Assembly: GCA_902598125.1 (NCBI GenBank) | Contig: CACKAJ010000003.1 | Location: 103,590-167,589 of the forward strand | Length of the DNA: 64,000 nucleotides | Source of the DNA: an uncultured Pelagibacteraceae bacterium | GTDB taxonomy: Bacteria; Pseudomonadota; Alphaproteobacteria; Pelagibacterales; Pelagibacteraceae | Reading direction: 5' to 3' | Shown here: one piece after another, positions 39,865 to 49,267 of the stretch | Layout of the letters: every line of letters starts with the position of its first letter | Numbering within the stretch: position 1 is the stretch's first letter | Made by a program: the position numbers and the translations under genes | Notes under the pieces: generated by a model | What the model was told of the DNA's origin: nothing | Database searches by the model: none | Seen by the model: only the letters and a program-made list of their open reading frames with translations

Positions 39865-41448
39865 CTATTTTATTTTATATAATTTAAAATATTTAGAGCA
39901 GTCGTCGCATATTAATAAAAGCTGATCATTTTCAATATTATTTTTTGATAAAACATAATCAGCACCGATATCTTTAGCAATATTAAAGTTAATAAGTATG
40001 TTCTGATAATCATTATTAAATGCGTAGACTCTACTTCCCCAATTATCGTAATAGTCTTTTAAAAATTTATTGACGCTCAATTCTTTCTCAATAACTTTTC
40101 TAAATTTTTTTTTATAAGATAAAGGGTAAATTGCGTGATAACCATCAATAACATAGATATTATTCATCACTGCTGCTAAAGGATCTAAATTTATTGAAAT
40201 TATCCTTTTTTCTTTTACAATTTTTTTAATTTTTTTATAGTCTTCATATAAAAAATATTCATCAAAAGTATATATATTTCTATAGTCTTTTTCTTTCATA
40301 ATAAATTTTTTGTGAATAGGAACTAATGATGAATTTAATTGAAATAAAAATATCGAAACAAAACTTAAAAATATTAGAAACTTTTTTGTATTTACGCTAC
40401 TGCCTTTAATTAAAAATATCAACATTAATGAATGAATAAATGGTAAGTAATAGCTTATCCAAAATGGATTGAACATTTTTAAATAATTATAATTATTTGA
40501 AATATCTATTATAAATTTTGTATTAAATAAAAAAATTACTAAGTGAATAAAGAAAACAAATATTAAAAGTTTTTTTGCAATATTGTTTTTAGAAAATAAA
40601 ACAATAAATAAAATTGGCGTTAAAATTATAGTGTAAGGAATAAGTTTGAATAGAGACCAATTTATACTATTTGGAAATTTAAAAATATTCAAAATAGTTT
40701 GTACTAAATTATCTAAAAAAGGTTTAGCATAATTTACAAATTCTACCCGATGCATTTTAAAATCAAGAAATAGTAAATATATTAAATTAGCACTTGTCAG
40801 CAAAGAACACATAAAAAATATACCTAGAATTTTTATTAAATGATTAATTTTTATGAGTAAGATCTTTTTATCAATTAAATAAATGAGAATTAAAATAGTT
40901 GGTAAAAAAAGAAAATCTGCAACGATATCAGTATTCAATCCAAAAAAGACTATTAGCAGATAATGCTTAATATTTATTTTTGATTTATATATAGTCAAAT
41001 AAAGTAAATAAGGAAAAATAGCCAATCCAAAACCTAAAGTAGTAAATGGAGCCAAACACGAAAATAGCGCGGAGCTTAAAAAAGAAATAAAATTATTATT
41101 TTGTATTTTTTTTGATAAACAATAAAAAGACAAGTAACTTGTAATCTTGAATAATAAGTCTGTAATCCAATAAGCCAGCTCTGGATTTAAAAAAGAGTAA
41201 AGTAAAATAAATGGTTTAAATATATGTCTTAGAAAATAGAATTCTAACTCACCAGCTAAAAATATCTTTACTTGGTTGAAATTAAAACCCTCTCTATAAA
41301 TTTCTCCAATGATCTTATTGTAAACAATTATACTGTCCAAGTTATCATGATAAAATGTAGTGATACTGCCAAAAACAATATAAGGGAAAATATAATTAAT
41401 CGAAATTATTGCTAAAAATATATAATGATAATAATTTTTATTTGTCAT
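39865..41448 (-). CDS. polytopic membrane protein, DUF6044/GT-C-like
   Basis: About 10-12 hydrophobic segments followed by a soluble C-terminal domain of about 130 residues, the layout of membrane glycosyltransferases of the GT-C fold. An acidic motif early in the first loop (FYHDNLDSIIVY, about 32-43) and the C-terminal DGYHAIYPLSYKKKF and NWGSRVY patterns recall the DUF6044/YkoS group, which accompanies GT2 enzymes in Gram-positive surface glycosylation. 527 aa. No biochemical function is proven for the group, and I placed it from memory of motifs only. Overlaps the methyltransferase gene upstream by 4 nt. Its promoter-proximal partner and the sugar genes nearby suggest a surface glycan role. 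Confidence 0.55.
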   Translation of the reverse strand: MTNKNYYHYIFLAIISINYIFPYIVFGSITTFYHDNLDSIIVYNKIIGEIYREGFNFNQVKIFLAGELEFYFLRHIFKPFILLYSFLNPELAYWITDLLFKITSYLSFYCLSKKIQNNNFISFLSSALFSCLAPFTTLGFGLAIFPYLLYLTIYKSKINIKHYLLIVFFGLNTDIVADFLFLPTILILIYLIDKKILLIKINHLIKILGIFFMCSLLTSANLIYLLFLDFKMHRVEFVNYAKPFLDNLVQTILNIFKFPNSINWSLFKLIPYTIILTPILFIVLFSKNNIAKKLLIFVFFIHLVIFLFNTKFIIDISNNYNYLKMFNPFWISYYLPFIHSLMLIFLIKGSSVNTKKFLIFLSFVSIFLFQLNSSLVPIHKKFIMKEKDYRNIYTFDEYFLYEDYKKIKKIVKEKRIISINLDPLAAVMNNIYVIDGYHAIYPLSYKKKFRKVIEKELSVNKFLKDYYDNWGSRVYAFNNDYQNILINFNIAKDIGADYVLSKNNIENDQLLLICDDCSKYFKLYKIK

Positions 41449-41999
41449 TTAAATTTACAGTAAAAAATATCTGTAATCCCAAATATTCCTAATTTTTTTC
41501 TTATAATTTTAGTTTTATTGTTAAGTTGTTCTATCTGTTCTGAATACGAAGATTTAGTTTTTTCATGAGCCTTAAAATTAAAACTTAAGATCATAGCGAT
41601 TTTACTGATCAAGTTTTGTCTTGAAAGACTTAGAATAATTTCACACTTAGGGTTCTTTTTTTTAATTTCTGTAAGTAGTTTATTAATTCTTTGAGGTGTT
41701 AAATACATTAGAACATGATTGAATATTACTAAATCAAAGTTGTGATTTTTATAATTTTTGATTTCAGAAAATAAAGGGTTGATGTCATAATTTAAAATTT
41801 TTTTATTAGGTAAATATTTACTAAAAATTTTTTTGCCACATCCATAATCTAAAATTATTTTTTCCGATTTATCTAAACTTGCAATATTTATTATTTCTTT
41901 AACAATTGATAAAAAATAGTAATTTTGTGGAAATTTATTGTACTCAGTTACCGGATATTGATTTAATTTCTTCATATTTTTATAAAAATTGTTATACAT
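41445..41999 (-). CDS. small class I SAM-dependent methyltransferase-like protein
   Basis: KIILDYGCGKKIFSKYLPNKKILNYDIN (about 52-79) is a SAM-binding motif I with the acidic end of strand 2, and FDLVIFNHVLMYL fits motif II/post II. 184 aa, short for a complete class I enzyme; the C-terminal part is basic and helical. Substrate unknown. Transcribed with the polytopic membrane protein (4-nt overlap) and divergent, with starts only 8 nt apart, from the C-methyltransferase. The downstream ATG (MKKLNQYPV, 41975) is an alternative start. Confidence 0.7.
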   Translation of the reverse strand: MYNNFYKNMKKLNQYPVTEYNKFPQNYYFLSIVKEIINIASLDKSEKIILDYGCGKKIFSKYLPNKKILNYDINPLFSEIKNYKNHNFDLVIFNHVLMYLTPQRINKLLTEIKKKNPKCEIILSLSRQNLISKIAMILSFNFKAHEKTKSSYSEQIEQLNNKTKIIRKKLGIFGITDIFYCKFK

Positions 42000-42007
42000 A
42001 AACTATA

Positions 42008-43216
42008 TTGAAAAACTACTGTGAAATCTGTAGAAAAAAAAATCTTCCCACAGTTCTTAACTTGGGAAAACATCCACTTTGTGATGATTTAATACAAATC
42101 GGATCAAAAAAAAAAAATAGATTATATAAAATAGAAATTGTTTACTGCAAAGATTGTGTAACTGCCTATCAAAAATTTCAAGTAAAGAAAAAAATTTTAT
42201 TTCCTCTGAATTACCATTATAGAGCTAATCTAACTAAAGATGTTTTAAATGGCATGAAACAATTAGTGAATGATTGTAAAAATAATTTTAACGGGCTTAA
42301 AAATAAAACAGTTTTAGATATCGGTTGTAATGATGGAAGTTTATTAAATATTTTTAAAAAATATAAATGTACCACAATTGGTATTGAGCCAACTAATGCT
42401 AGTAAGGAAGCAAAAAAAAATGGGCATCATATTTATCAAGGTTATATTGATAATAAAATAATAAAAAAAATTAAAAAAAAATTTAAAAAAATTGATATCA
42501 TTACTTTTACAAACGTTTTTGCTCACATTGAAAACCTTGGAGCTCTAATATCAAATGTTAAAAAAATTGTTAATGATGAAACACTTTTAGTAATTGAGAA
42601 CCATTACTTAGGCTCAGTGATTGAAAAAAATCAGTTTGATACTTTTTACCATGAACATCCTAGAACCTACAGTTTAACCTCATTTTTTAAAATCTCAAAA
42701 ATTTTAGGAATGAATCTTTTTAATTATAAGCTTCCAAAAAGATATGGAGGCAATATAAGGGTTTTTTACTCACGCAAAAAAAAATGTAATTTAAAAGAAT
42801 TAAGATTAATGAAAAAAGAAAAAATTTTTTTCAAACGATTTAAAAACCTAAATAGATCAATTAATATTTGGAAGAAAAAAAAGAAAAATCAGATCATGAA
42901 ACTTAATAAAAAATATGGTCCATTACCCGCTAAAGCTTTTCCTGGAAGAGCAGCTATCTTGCTTAAGATGTTAAACTTAAAAAAAATAAATATTGATTGT
43001 ATTTTCGAACAACCAAATTCAATTAAAATTGGGTTCAATGCACCAGGTACTAATATTCCAATCAAATCAGATAAATATTTAAAAAAAAGGCTTCATAAAA
43101 GACCGATAATAAATTTAGCATGGCATATTAAAAAAGAAATTAAAAAATATATAATCAATTTAAAGATTAATTCAAAAATGATTAATATAATTGATAATAA
43201 AGATTTTAAAAAATGA
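42008..43216 (+). CDS. deoxysugar C-methyltransferase-like protein (TylC3/NovU type)
   Basis: N-terminal zinc-binding domain with two CxxC pairs (YCEIC, YCKDC), then a SAM domain (TVLDIGCNDGSLLNIF, about 101-116) and the third domain. ENHYLGSVIEKNQFDTFYHE followed by HPRTYSLTSF carries the YHEH motif of sugar C-methyltransferases that act on NDP-4-keto-6-deoxyhexoses. Length 402 aa fits. An in-frame TAA lies 9 nt upstream, so the start is TTG 42008 or further in. First gene of the four-gene plus-strand sugar operon, overlapping the aminotransferase by 4 nt. Substrate inferred from family and neighbours. Confidence 0.82.
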   Translation: MKNYCEICRKKNLPTVLNLGKHPLCDDLIQIGSKKKNRLYKIEIVYCKDCVTAYQKFQVKKKILFPLNYHYRANLTKDVLNGMKQLVNDCKNNFNGLKNKTVLDIGCNDGSLLNIFKKYKCTTIGIEPTNASKEAKKNGHHIYQGYIDNKIIKKIKKKFKKIDIITFTNVFAHIENLGALISNVKKIVNDETLLVIENHYLGSVIEKNQFDTFYHEHPRTYSLTSFFKISKILGMNLFNYKLPKRYGGNIRVFYSRKKKCNLKELRLMKKEKIFFKRFKNLNRSINIWKKKKKNQIMKLNKKYGPLPAKAFPGRAAILLKMLNLKKINIDCIFEQPNSIKIGFNAPGTNIPIKSDKYLKKRLHKRPIINLAWHIKKEIKKYIINLKINSKMINIIDNKDFKK

Positions 43217-44340
43217 AAAAAATTAAATTTTATGAAATAGCTAAAATTAATAAAAATTATGAAAATAATTTTATAAAAAACTTTAAAAGAATTAATAAGG
43301 GTGGAAGATATATTTTAGGAAAAAATGTAAATATTTTTGAAAAAAAATTGGCAGATTATTGTAATGCCAAATATTGCGTCGCAGTTGGAAATTGTGTTGA
43401 TGCAATGAAAATTACATTTATGGCATATAAGATAATGGGAAGTATGAAAGATGGTGATGAAGTTCTAGTTCCCGCAAATACATATATTGCAAGTATATTG
43501 GGCATAACTTCAGTAAATCTTAAACCTGTTTTTGTTGAACCTGAATATGACACTTTTAATATTTCCGTAGCAAACATAAAAAAATTAATCAGTAAAAAAA
43601 CTAAAGCAATCTTGGCTGTGGATTTATATGGGCGTCCAGCAGACTTATTTGAAATAAAAAGAATTATTAAGAAAAAAAATATAAAATTAGTAGAAGATGC
43701 TGCGCAATCTTTAGGAGCAAAAATCAAAAATAAAATGGTTGGATCCGTTAGTGACGCAACGTGTTTTAGTTTCTTCCCAGGAAAAAATTTAGGCGCCTTT
43801 GGAGACGCAGGTGCCATAACTACAAATGATAAAAACTTATTTGATATTTTAAAGTCCCTGAGAAATTATGGCGAAGACGTTTTTGATAATCTGAAAGATA
43901 GAAAATATAAGAATACTTTTAAAGGAGTAAATTCAAGAATGGATGAAATTCAAGCAGCAGTTTTAGTTGATAAATTAAGAAATTTCAATTATTTGCAAAG
44001 TAAAAGAAAAAAGATTGCAAAATTTTACCTTAATAATATAAAAAATAATAAAATTTTATTACCAGAAGTTAATAAAAATTTTGATCATGGATGGCATCTT
44101 TTTGTCATAAGGTGTAAATCAAGAAATAGATTAAAAAATTACTTACAAAAAAAAAATATTGAAACTATGATCCATTACCCTATTCCGCCACATAAACAAA
44201 AAGCTTTTTCAGAATTGAATAAAAGAAGATTTTATGTAACAGAAAAAATTACCAAAGAAATTTTAAGTTTACCCATTTTTCCAACATTAACAAAATTTGA
44301 AACTAAACGTATAGTCAACACATTAAATAGCTTTAAATGA
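43213..44340 (+). CDS. DegT/DnrJ/EryC1 sugar aminotransferase
   Basis: PLP enzyme that transaminates NDP-keto sugars. EVLVPANTYIASILGI, EDAAQSLGA (PLP-binding Asp/Gln, about 163) and FSFFPGKNLGAFGDAGA with the Schiff-base Lys (about 193); MDEIQAAVLVDKL, and HLFVIR/ MIHYPIPPHKQKAF near the end. 375 aa, normal. The Lys is kept, so it should be an aminotransferase, not a 3-dehydratase of the RfbH/ColD kind, where His replaces Lys. Likely uses the 4-keto (or 3-keto) product of the CDP-glucose dehydratase downstream. Confidence 0.9.
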   Translation: MKKIKFYEIAKINKNYENNFIKNFKRINKGGRYILGKNVNIFEKKLADYCNAKYCVAVGNCVDAMKITFMAYKIMGSMKDGDEVLVPANTYIASILGITSVNLKPVFVEPEYDTFNISVANIKKLISKKTKAILAVDLYGRPADLFEIKRIIKKKNIKLVEDAAQSLGAKIKNKMVGSVSDATCFSFFPGKNLGAFGDAGAITTNDKNLFDILKSLRNYGEDVFDNLKDRKYKNTFKGVNSRMDEIQAAVLVDKLRNFNYLQSKRKKIAKFYLNNIKNNKILLPEVNKNFDHGWHLFVIRCKSRNRLKNYLQKKNIETMIHYPIPPHKQKAFSELNKRRFYVTEKITKEILSLPIFPTLTKFETKRIVNTLNSFK

Positions 44341-45248
44341 AAAAAATATCAATTTGCGTTCCAGTTTTAAATGAAGAAGAAAATATAATTAACGCTTATG
44401 ATAAAATTATAGAAATCTTCAAAGAAAAAATTAACTCATATGATTATGAAATAATTTTCACAGATAATCATAGCAGTGATAATACAGAAAAAATTTTATT
44501 AGATTTATGTAAAAAAGATAAAAAAGTAAAATATATAAGATTTAGAAATAATTTTGATTACGATAAATCAATTTTAGAGGCTTATAAACATTCAACAGGA
44601 GATGCCGCAATTGTAATAGATTGTGATTTACAAGACTCTCCAGATTTATTTACTAAATTTATTAAAAAGTGGGAGGAAGGACATGATTTAGTTTATGGAG
44701 TTGTAAAAAGTAGAAAAGAGAATTTTTTTTTAAATTTTATGAGAAAGTTTTTTTATATCATAATGAATTTAAATGCTGATATAAAATATCCATTAAACGC
44801 CCATGATTTTAGATTAGTAGATAGAAGAGTAATTAATAATTTTAAAGATAATAGTAATTTATTTCCATACGTAAGAGGTTTAACTTTTGCATTATCTACA
44901 AGTCCTCTTGGAATTGAATATGATAGGGAAAATAGAAAAAAAGGTAAGAGTAAATTAGGATTTTATAATTCTTTTACATACGCTGTTAATGCATTGCTTG
45001 AAGAAACTTTCTTTTTTACAAAAGTTTTTAGAAGAATTTCATTAATTTTATTTTTTTTAACAATAATTGGTTCTTTAATAAATTTTTTTCAAGAATTTAA
45101 ATTTATTAATCTTTTTGAAAACTTAGTTCTTATTTTATTAATTTCAATTCTTGTTTTATTATCTATAGTTTGTGAGTATGTTACAAGAATATATTTCCAA
45201 TTAAAGAAAACCGAGAGAATTATCTATGAAAAAAAAATCAACTTTTAA
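44337..45248 (+). CDS. GT2 glycosyltransferase with two C-terminal membrane helices (polyprenyl-phosphate type)
   Basis: GT-A fold at the N-terminus: ISICVPVLNEEENI, FTDNHSSDNTEKIL, and DCDLQDSPDLF with the DxD-like DCDLQD (about 98), as in DPM1, GtrB, ArnC and CsbB. Then two membrane helices (about 232-290, SLILFFLTIIGSLINFF and NLVLILLISILVLLSIV). Such enzymes move a sugar from a nucleotide donor to undecaprenyl phosphate on the inner leaflet. 303 aa, normal. Embedded between the DegT and CDP-glucose dehydratase genes, so the donor is probably the deoxysugar they make. Confidence 0.88.
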   Translation: MKKISICVPVLNEEENIINAYDKIIEIFKEKINSYDYEIIFTDNHSSDNTEKILLDLCKKDKKVKYIRFRNNFDYDKSILEAYKHSTGDAAIVIDCDLQDSPDLFTKFIKKWEEGHDLVYGVVKSRKENFFLNFMRKFFYIIMNLNADIKYPLNAHDFRLVDRRVINNFKDNSNLFPYVRGLTFALSTSPLGIEYDRENRKKGKSKLGFYNSFTYAVNALLEETFFFTKVFRRISLILFFLTIIGSLINFFQEFKFINLFENLVLILLISILVLLSIVCEYVTRIYFQLKKTERIIYEKKINF

Positions 45249-45254
45249 TTCAAA

Positions 45255-46325
45255 GTGAAAACAAAAATAAATTCTAATTTCTGGAAAAATAAAAAAGTTT
45301 TCGTTACTGGTCATACTGGATTTAAGGGTAGCTGGCTTTGTATAATTTTAAATCTTTTAGGAGCAAAAATAACAGGATATGCTTTAAAACCAAAATCAAA
45401 CCCAAACCTTTTTAAACTTGCAAAAGTAGGAAATTTAATTAATAAATCAATTATTGCTGATGTTCGGGATTTTAAAAGGCTTAATAAAGAAATTAAAAAA
45501 TCGAACTCTTCAATTTTATTTCATTTAGCTGCACAGCCTCTTGTTAGATATTCTTATCTTGAGCCTAAAGAAACATTTGATACAAATTTTAATGGGACTT
45601 TAAATATTCTTGAATCAGTTAGAAGAATAAAAAAAGTAAAGACTTCAATAATAATAACTACAGATAAAGTTTATGACATTTCAAAAAATAAAATCTTTAA
45701 AGAAACTGACATTTTAGGGGGGATAGATCCTTACAGCGCATCAAAAGTTTGCTGTGAATACTTGTTTACTTCTTATATGAGTTCTTTTTTTAAAAATTCA
45801 AATTATCAAAGTCTCGCAACTGTTAGAGCAGGTAATGTAATTGGAGGTGGTGATTATTCGGAGGACAGATTAATTCCAGATATTTATCTTTCTGCAAAAA
45901 AAACTAAACAAATAATTTTACGAAATCCAAAATCAGTTAGACCTTGGCAACATGTTCTGGAGCCTTTGAGTGGATATTTAATACTAGCTGAAAAACTTTA
46001 TAAAAATAAATTAAAAAACCAAGATCAAAATTGGAATTTTGGTCCAAATATTAGTAGTTGTAAACCTGTAAAATATGTAGCTGAAAAATTTGCTAGGGCA
46101 CTAGGCCTAAAATTAAAAACAATCAAATTTAGATCTAAGTCATTTTCATCTGAAACAGACTTATTAAGATTAAACAACTATAAAGCTAAAAAATTTTTAA
46201 ATTGGCACCCAAAATGGAAACTTAACAAATCAATTGATAAAATACTTGAATGGAATAGTGTAAAAAATAAAAATAATGCGTTAAAAGTTTGTCAAAAACA
46301 AATTATAGAATTTCTAGAAGATTAA
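45255..46325 (+). CDS. rfbG: CDP-glucose 4,6-dehydratase
   Basis: Short-chain dehydrogenase fold; converts CDP-glucose to CDP-4-keto-6-deoxyglucose. NAD-binding VFVTGHTGFKGSWL (about 14-27), LAAQPLVRYSYLEPKETFDTNF typical of RfbG, TTDKVYDISK, and catalytic YSASK (about 159). VRAGNVIGGGDYSEDRLIPD and VRPWQHVLEPLSGYL are also family blocks. 356 aa, normal. Start is GTG 45255, 6 nt after the glycosyltransferase stop. The partner making CDP-glucose (RfbF) is not in the window. Confidence 0.93.
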   Translation: MKTKINSNFWKNKKVFVTGHTGFKGSWLCIILNLLGAKITGYALKPKSNPNLFKLAKVGNLINKSIIADVRDFKRLNKEIKKSNSSILFHLAAQPLVRYSYLEPKETFDTNFNGTLNILESVRRIKKVKTSIIITTDKVYDISKNKIFKETDILGGIDPYSASKVCCEYLFTSYMSSFFKNSNYQSLATVRAGNVIGGGDYSEDRLIPDIYLSAKKTKQIILRNPKSVRPWQHVLEPLSGYLILAEKLYKNKLKNQDQNWNFGPNISSCKPVKYVAEKFARALGLKLKTIKFRSKSFSSETDLLRLNNYKAKKFLNWHPKWKLNKSIDKILEWNSVKNKNNALKVCQKQIIEFLED

Positions 46326-46341
46326 ATAGCAAAAAAATTAT

Positions 46342-47289
46342 ATGAAACTCACAAAAGAACAAAAACAAGAAATCACAGATCAACAAGCACAAAAAAATAC
46401 AACAAAAAGGGTAACTTCACCTGCTTTAGAAAAGATTTTATACGAGGCAATACCAGTTTTAGATCATGGATTTGTTAGAGTGGTAGATTATATGGGTGAT
46501 GACAGCTCTATTGTTCAGTCAGCAAGAGTTTCTTATGGAAAAGGAACTAAAAAAGTTTCAACAGATGAAGGTTTAATAAAATACTTAATGAGGCATTGGC
46601 ACTCAACACCGTTTGAAATGTGTGAAATTAAATACCATGTTAAATTACCAATTTTTATTGCTCGTCAGTGGATTAGACATAGAACAGCAAATGTTAATGA
46701 ATATTCTGCTAGATATTCGATTTTAGATAAGGAATTTTATATTCCAGCTAAAGATCAATTGTCTGCACAGTCGACCTCTAACAGACAAGGAAGAGGAGAT
46801 TTAATCAAGGGTGCTCAAGCTGATGAAGTTTTAAAGATTTTAAAAGATGATGCTACAAGGACTTATGACAACTATGAAAAAATGTTAAACGAAAGATTTG
46901 ATGGTAGTACAATAGATGAAAGTAAGTCAGGTTTAGCAAGAGAACTTGCTAGAATGAATCTTACTTTAAATTCCTACACTCAGTGGTATTGGAAAACTGA
47001 TCTTTTGAATCTTTTAAATTTTTTATTTTTGAGAGCTGATAGTCATGCGCAGTATGAAATAAGAGTTTATGCTGAGGCTATGTTAAATACAGTACAAAAA
47101 TGGGTTCCAATTACCCATGCAGCATTTTTAGATTACAGAGTGGGAGCTGTTCATGTTTCTGCTAAGGGAAAAAAAGTAATTCAGCAAATGGCAAAAGGTG
47201 AAAAAGTAAGTCATGAAAGTTCAGGTCTCTCAAAAAGAGAGTGGAATGAATTAATGAGTTCTTTTGATTTTAAAGAAGAGATTGTTTAA
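46342..47289 (+). CDS. thyX: flavin-dependent thymidylate synthase
   Basis: Makes dTMP from dUMP using methylene-THF, FAD and NADPH. The diagnostic RHRx7S motif is present as [11 protein letters not shown] (about 113-123). Other blocks: [40 protein letters not shown] and [11 protein letters not shown]. 315 aa, on the long side of the family. SAR11-type genomes often rely on ThyX; no thyA is visible here. Convergent with mrp, overlapping by 20 nt. Confidence 0.97.
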   Translation: MKLTKEQKQEITDQQAQKNTTKRVTSPALEKILYEAIPVLDHGFVRVVDYMGDDSSIVQSARVSYGKGTKKVSTDEGLIKYLMRHWHSTPFEMCEIKYHVKLPIFIARQWIRHRTANVNEYSARYSILDKEFYIPAKDQLSAQSTSNRQGRGDLIKGAQADEVLKILKDDATRTYDNYEKMLNERFDGSTIDESKSGLARELARMNLTLNSYTQWYWKTDLLNLLNFLFLRADSHAQYEIRVYAEAMLNTVQKWVPITHAAFLDYRVGAVHVSAKGKKVIQQMAKGEKVSHESSGLSKREWNELMSSFDFKEEIV

Positions 47290-48097
47290 TTTTTTCAGCT
47301 ATATTTTTAAATAACTTTGAAACCTCATGATTAGGGTCAGAATGTGTTAATGGTTCACCTTTGTCAGCCGAATTTCTTAAATCTTGGTGAATAGGAAGGT
47401 GACCTAAAAAATCTTTATTAAATTCTTTAGCAGTTTTTTCAACACCACTTTCTCCAAAAATTTTATATTTTTTTTTATCATCGCCCTTAAAATAACTCAT
47501 GTTATCAATTAATCCTAAAATTTTTACACCTGTTTTTTCAAACATTTGGATTCCTCTTTTAACATCTAATAAAGCCAAATCTTGAGGAGTTGAAACAATT
47601 ATCGCTCCATCAACTTTTACTTCTTGCGCAAACGTTAATTGGGTATCGCCAGTTCCAGGCGGCATATCAATTATTATCACATCACGATCTTTCCATAATA
47701 CTTTTTGTGTCATAGTTTTAATTGCACTAATCACCATTGGACCTCTCCAAATCATAGGAGTTTGTTCGTCAACTAAAAACCCCATGGACATAAATTGAGC
47801 ATCATATTTTTCTAAAGGAGACATTGCTTTACCATCTTCACTTTTTGGCTTTTCATTTAAGTTAATTAATTTTGGCAAAGATGGTCCATAAACATCTGCG
47901 TCCAAAATACCGATTTTTAATCCTAAATTTTGTAAAGCAAATGCGAGATTAATTGCGACCGTAGATTTTCCCACACCACCTTTTGCACTTGAAACTAATA
48001 TTGTATTTTTAGTCCCATATATTGGAGTTTTGGTAAATTGCTTAGGAGCAAGCTTTTCTTTCATTGTTTTGCTCATTTCTACTTTTTTTTCAGACAT
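47270..48097 (-). CDS. mrp: Mrp/ApbC family P-loop ATPase without cysteines
   Basis: Deviant Walker [11 protein letters not shown] (about 39-48), [19 protein letters not shown] (about 141) and [15 protein letters not shown] are the family blocks. The proteins usually load or carry Fe-S clusters. Two things differ: the N-terminal MIP18/DUF59 domain is absent (275 aa), and the loop that normally holds the cluster-binding CxxC (NMSYFxCPxC) reads [18 protein letters not shown] find no Cys anywhere in the protein, so it cannot bind a cluster in the usual way. Divergent from hflK. Confidence 0.93.
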   Translation of the reverse strand: MSEKKVEMSKTMKEKLAPKQFTKTPIYGTKNTILVSSAKGGVGKSTVAINLAFALQNLGLKIGILDADVYGPSLPKLINLNEKPKSEDGKAMSPLEKYDAQFMSMGFLVDEQTPMIWRGPMVISAIKTMTQKVLWKDRDVIIIDMPPGTGDTQLTFAQEVKVDGAIIVSTPQDLALLDVKRGIQMFEKTGVKILGLIDNMSYFKGDDKKKYKIFGESGVEKTAKEFNKDFLGHLPIHQDLRNSADKGEPLTHSDPNHEVSKLFKNIAEKIKQSLL

Positions 48098-48151
48098 AAT
48101 ATCGCTCTTACATAACTTGTTTTTGCAGTAAAAGTCACTATATAAAGTGTC

Positions 48152-49267
48152 ATGAGTTTCAAAGACAAGATTTTTAAAAATCAGTCTCCGTGGGGATCGC
48201 CTCCTCCGGGTGGAGGCGGACGTATGCCTGGTGGAAATGGTTCAGGTTCAAGACAAGATCCACCAAATCTTGACGATATAATTAAAAATTTTCAAAAAAC
48301 AATAAATAAATTTTCGGGTGGCAAATCTGGAGGATCAAAACCGATAATAATTGGTCTATTAATTCTTTTAGGGCTATATATTGCAAGCGGTCTTTACAGG
48401 GTATTACCAGATGAGCAAGGCGTAGTTTTAAGATTCGGTAAATTTGTAAATACAACACAACCAGGATTGCACTATCATTTACCAATGCCAATAGAGAGAG
48501 TGCTGACTCCTAAAGTTACAAAAGTAAATAGAGTTGATGTTGGTTTCAGACCTGCGAGCGATAGCGGAAGATCTTCTGGAGTTGGAAACGTTCCTGAAGA
48601 AAGTTTGATGCTTACTGGGGATGAAAACATTGTAGATATTAATTACTCTGTATTCTGGGTTATAAAAGATGCTGGTAAGTTTTTATTTAACATTCAAAGC
48701 CCAGTTGAAACAGTAAAAGCAACTTCAGAGACAGCAATGAGGGAAGTTATTGCAAAAAATAATATTCAAACAATTTTAACTGAAGGAAGAGCAAATATTG
48801 AAGTTGAGGTACAAGAAATTACTCAAATGATTTTAGATGAATACGAGTCAGGTATTCAAATTACTCAAGTACAAACCCAACAAGCCGACCCACCTGAACA
48901 AGTTATTGATGCATTTAGGGACGTACAAGCAGCTCGAGCTGATAGAGAAAGATCAAAAAATGAAGCTGAAGCATATGCCAATGATGTTATTCCAAGAGCG
49001 CGAGGAGAAGCAGAACAAGTTTTACAACAAGCAGAAGCTTATAAAAAAGAAGTAGTTGCAAAAGCAGAGGGTGAAGCTAGCAGATTTCTAGCAATTTACA
49101 ATGAATACAAAAATGCAAAACAAGTAACTCAAGAAAGAATGTATTTAGAAACAATGGAAAAAGTTTTGGCTGATATTGATAAAGTAATTATAGATAAAGA
49201 GTCTGGATCGGGTGTTGTTCCTTACTTACCTTTACCTGAATTAAAAAAATCAGGAGGAAATAATTAA
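48152..49267 (+). CDS. hflK: HflK, membrane protease regulator
   Basis: SPFH/prohibitin-domain protein that with HflC forms a large periplasmic cage around FtsH. Gly/Pro-rich cytoplasmic N-terminus (WGSPPPGGGG), one membrane helix (about 64-82), then the SPFH domain with VLPDEQGVVLRFGKFV, a coiled coil rich in Ala/Glu (NEAEAYANDVIPRARGEAEQ) and a C-terminal tail. 371 aa, normal. Stop and hflC start overlap (TAATG). Confidence 0.96.
   Translation: MSFKDKIFKNQSPWGSPPPGGGGRMPGGNGSGSRQDPPNLDDIIKNFQKTINKFSGGKSGGSKPIIIGLLILLGLYIASGLYRVLPDEQGVVLRFGKFVNTTQPGLHYHLPMPIERVLTPKVTKVNRVDVGFRPASDSGRSSGVGNVPEESLMLTGDENIVDINYSVFWVIKDAGKFLFNIQSPVETVKATSETAMREVIAKNNIQTILTEGRANIEVEVQEITQMILDEYESGIQITQVQTQQADPPEQVIDAFRDVQAARADRERSKNEAEAYANDVIPRARGEAEQVLQQAEAYKKEVVAKAEGEASRFLAIYNEYKNAKQVTQERMYLETMEKVLADIDKVIIDKESGSGVVPYLPLPELKKSGGNN
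48198..48218 (+). repeat. GC-rich 7-bp hairpin in hflK
   Basis: CGCCTCC, 7-nt loop, GGAGGCG: a perfect inverted repeat near codons 16-22 of hflK, unusual GC richness for this DNA. The codons are Pro and Gly, which explains most of the composition. Confidence 0.4.

Noticed and set aside
39578-46325. Integrated element at ssrA, a common attachment site
   Set aside because: No integrase, no direct repeat of the tmRNA acceptor end and no phage genes were seen; the island looks variable but not like an integrative element.
48198-48218. GC-rich hairpin in hflK as foreign DNA or a regulatory element
   Set aside because: The GC content follows from Pro and Gly codons normal for the HflK N-terminus; kept only as a low-confidence repeat.
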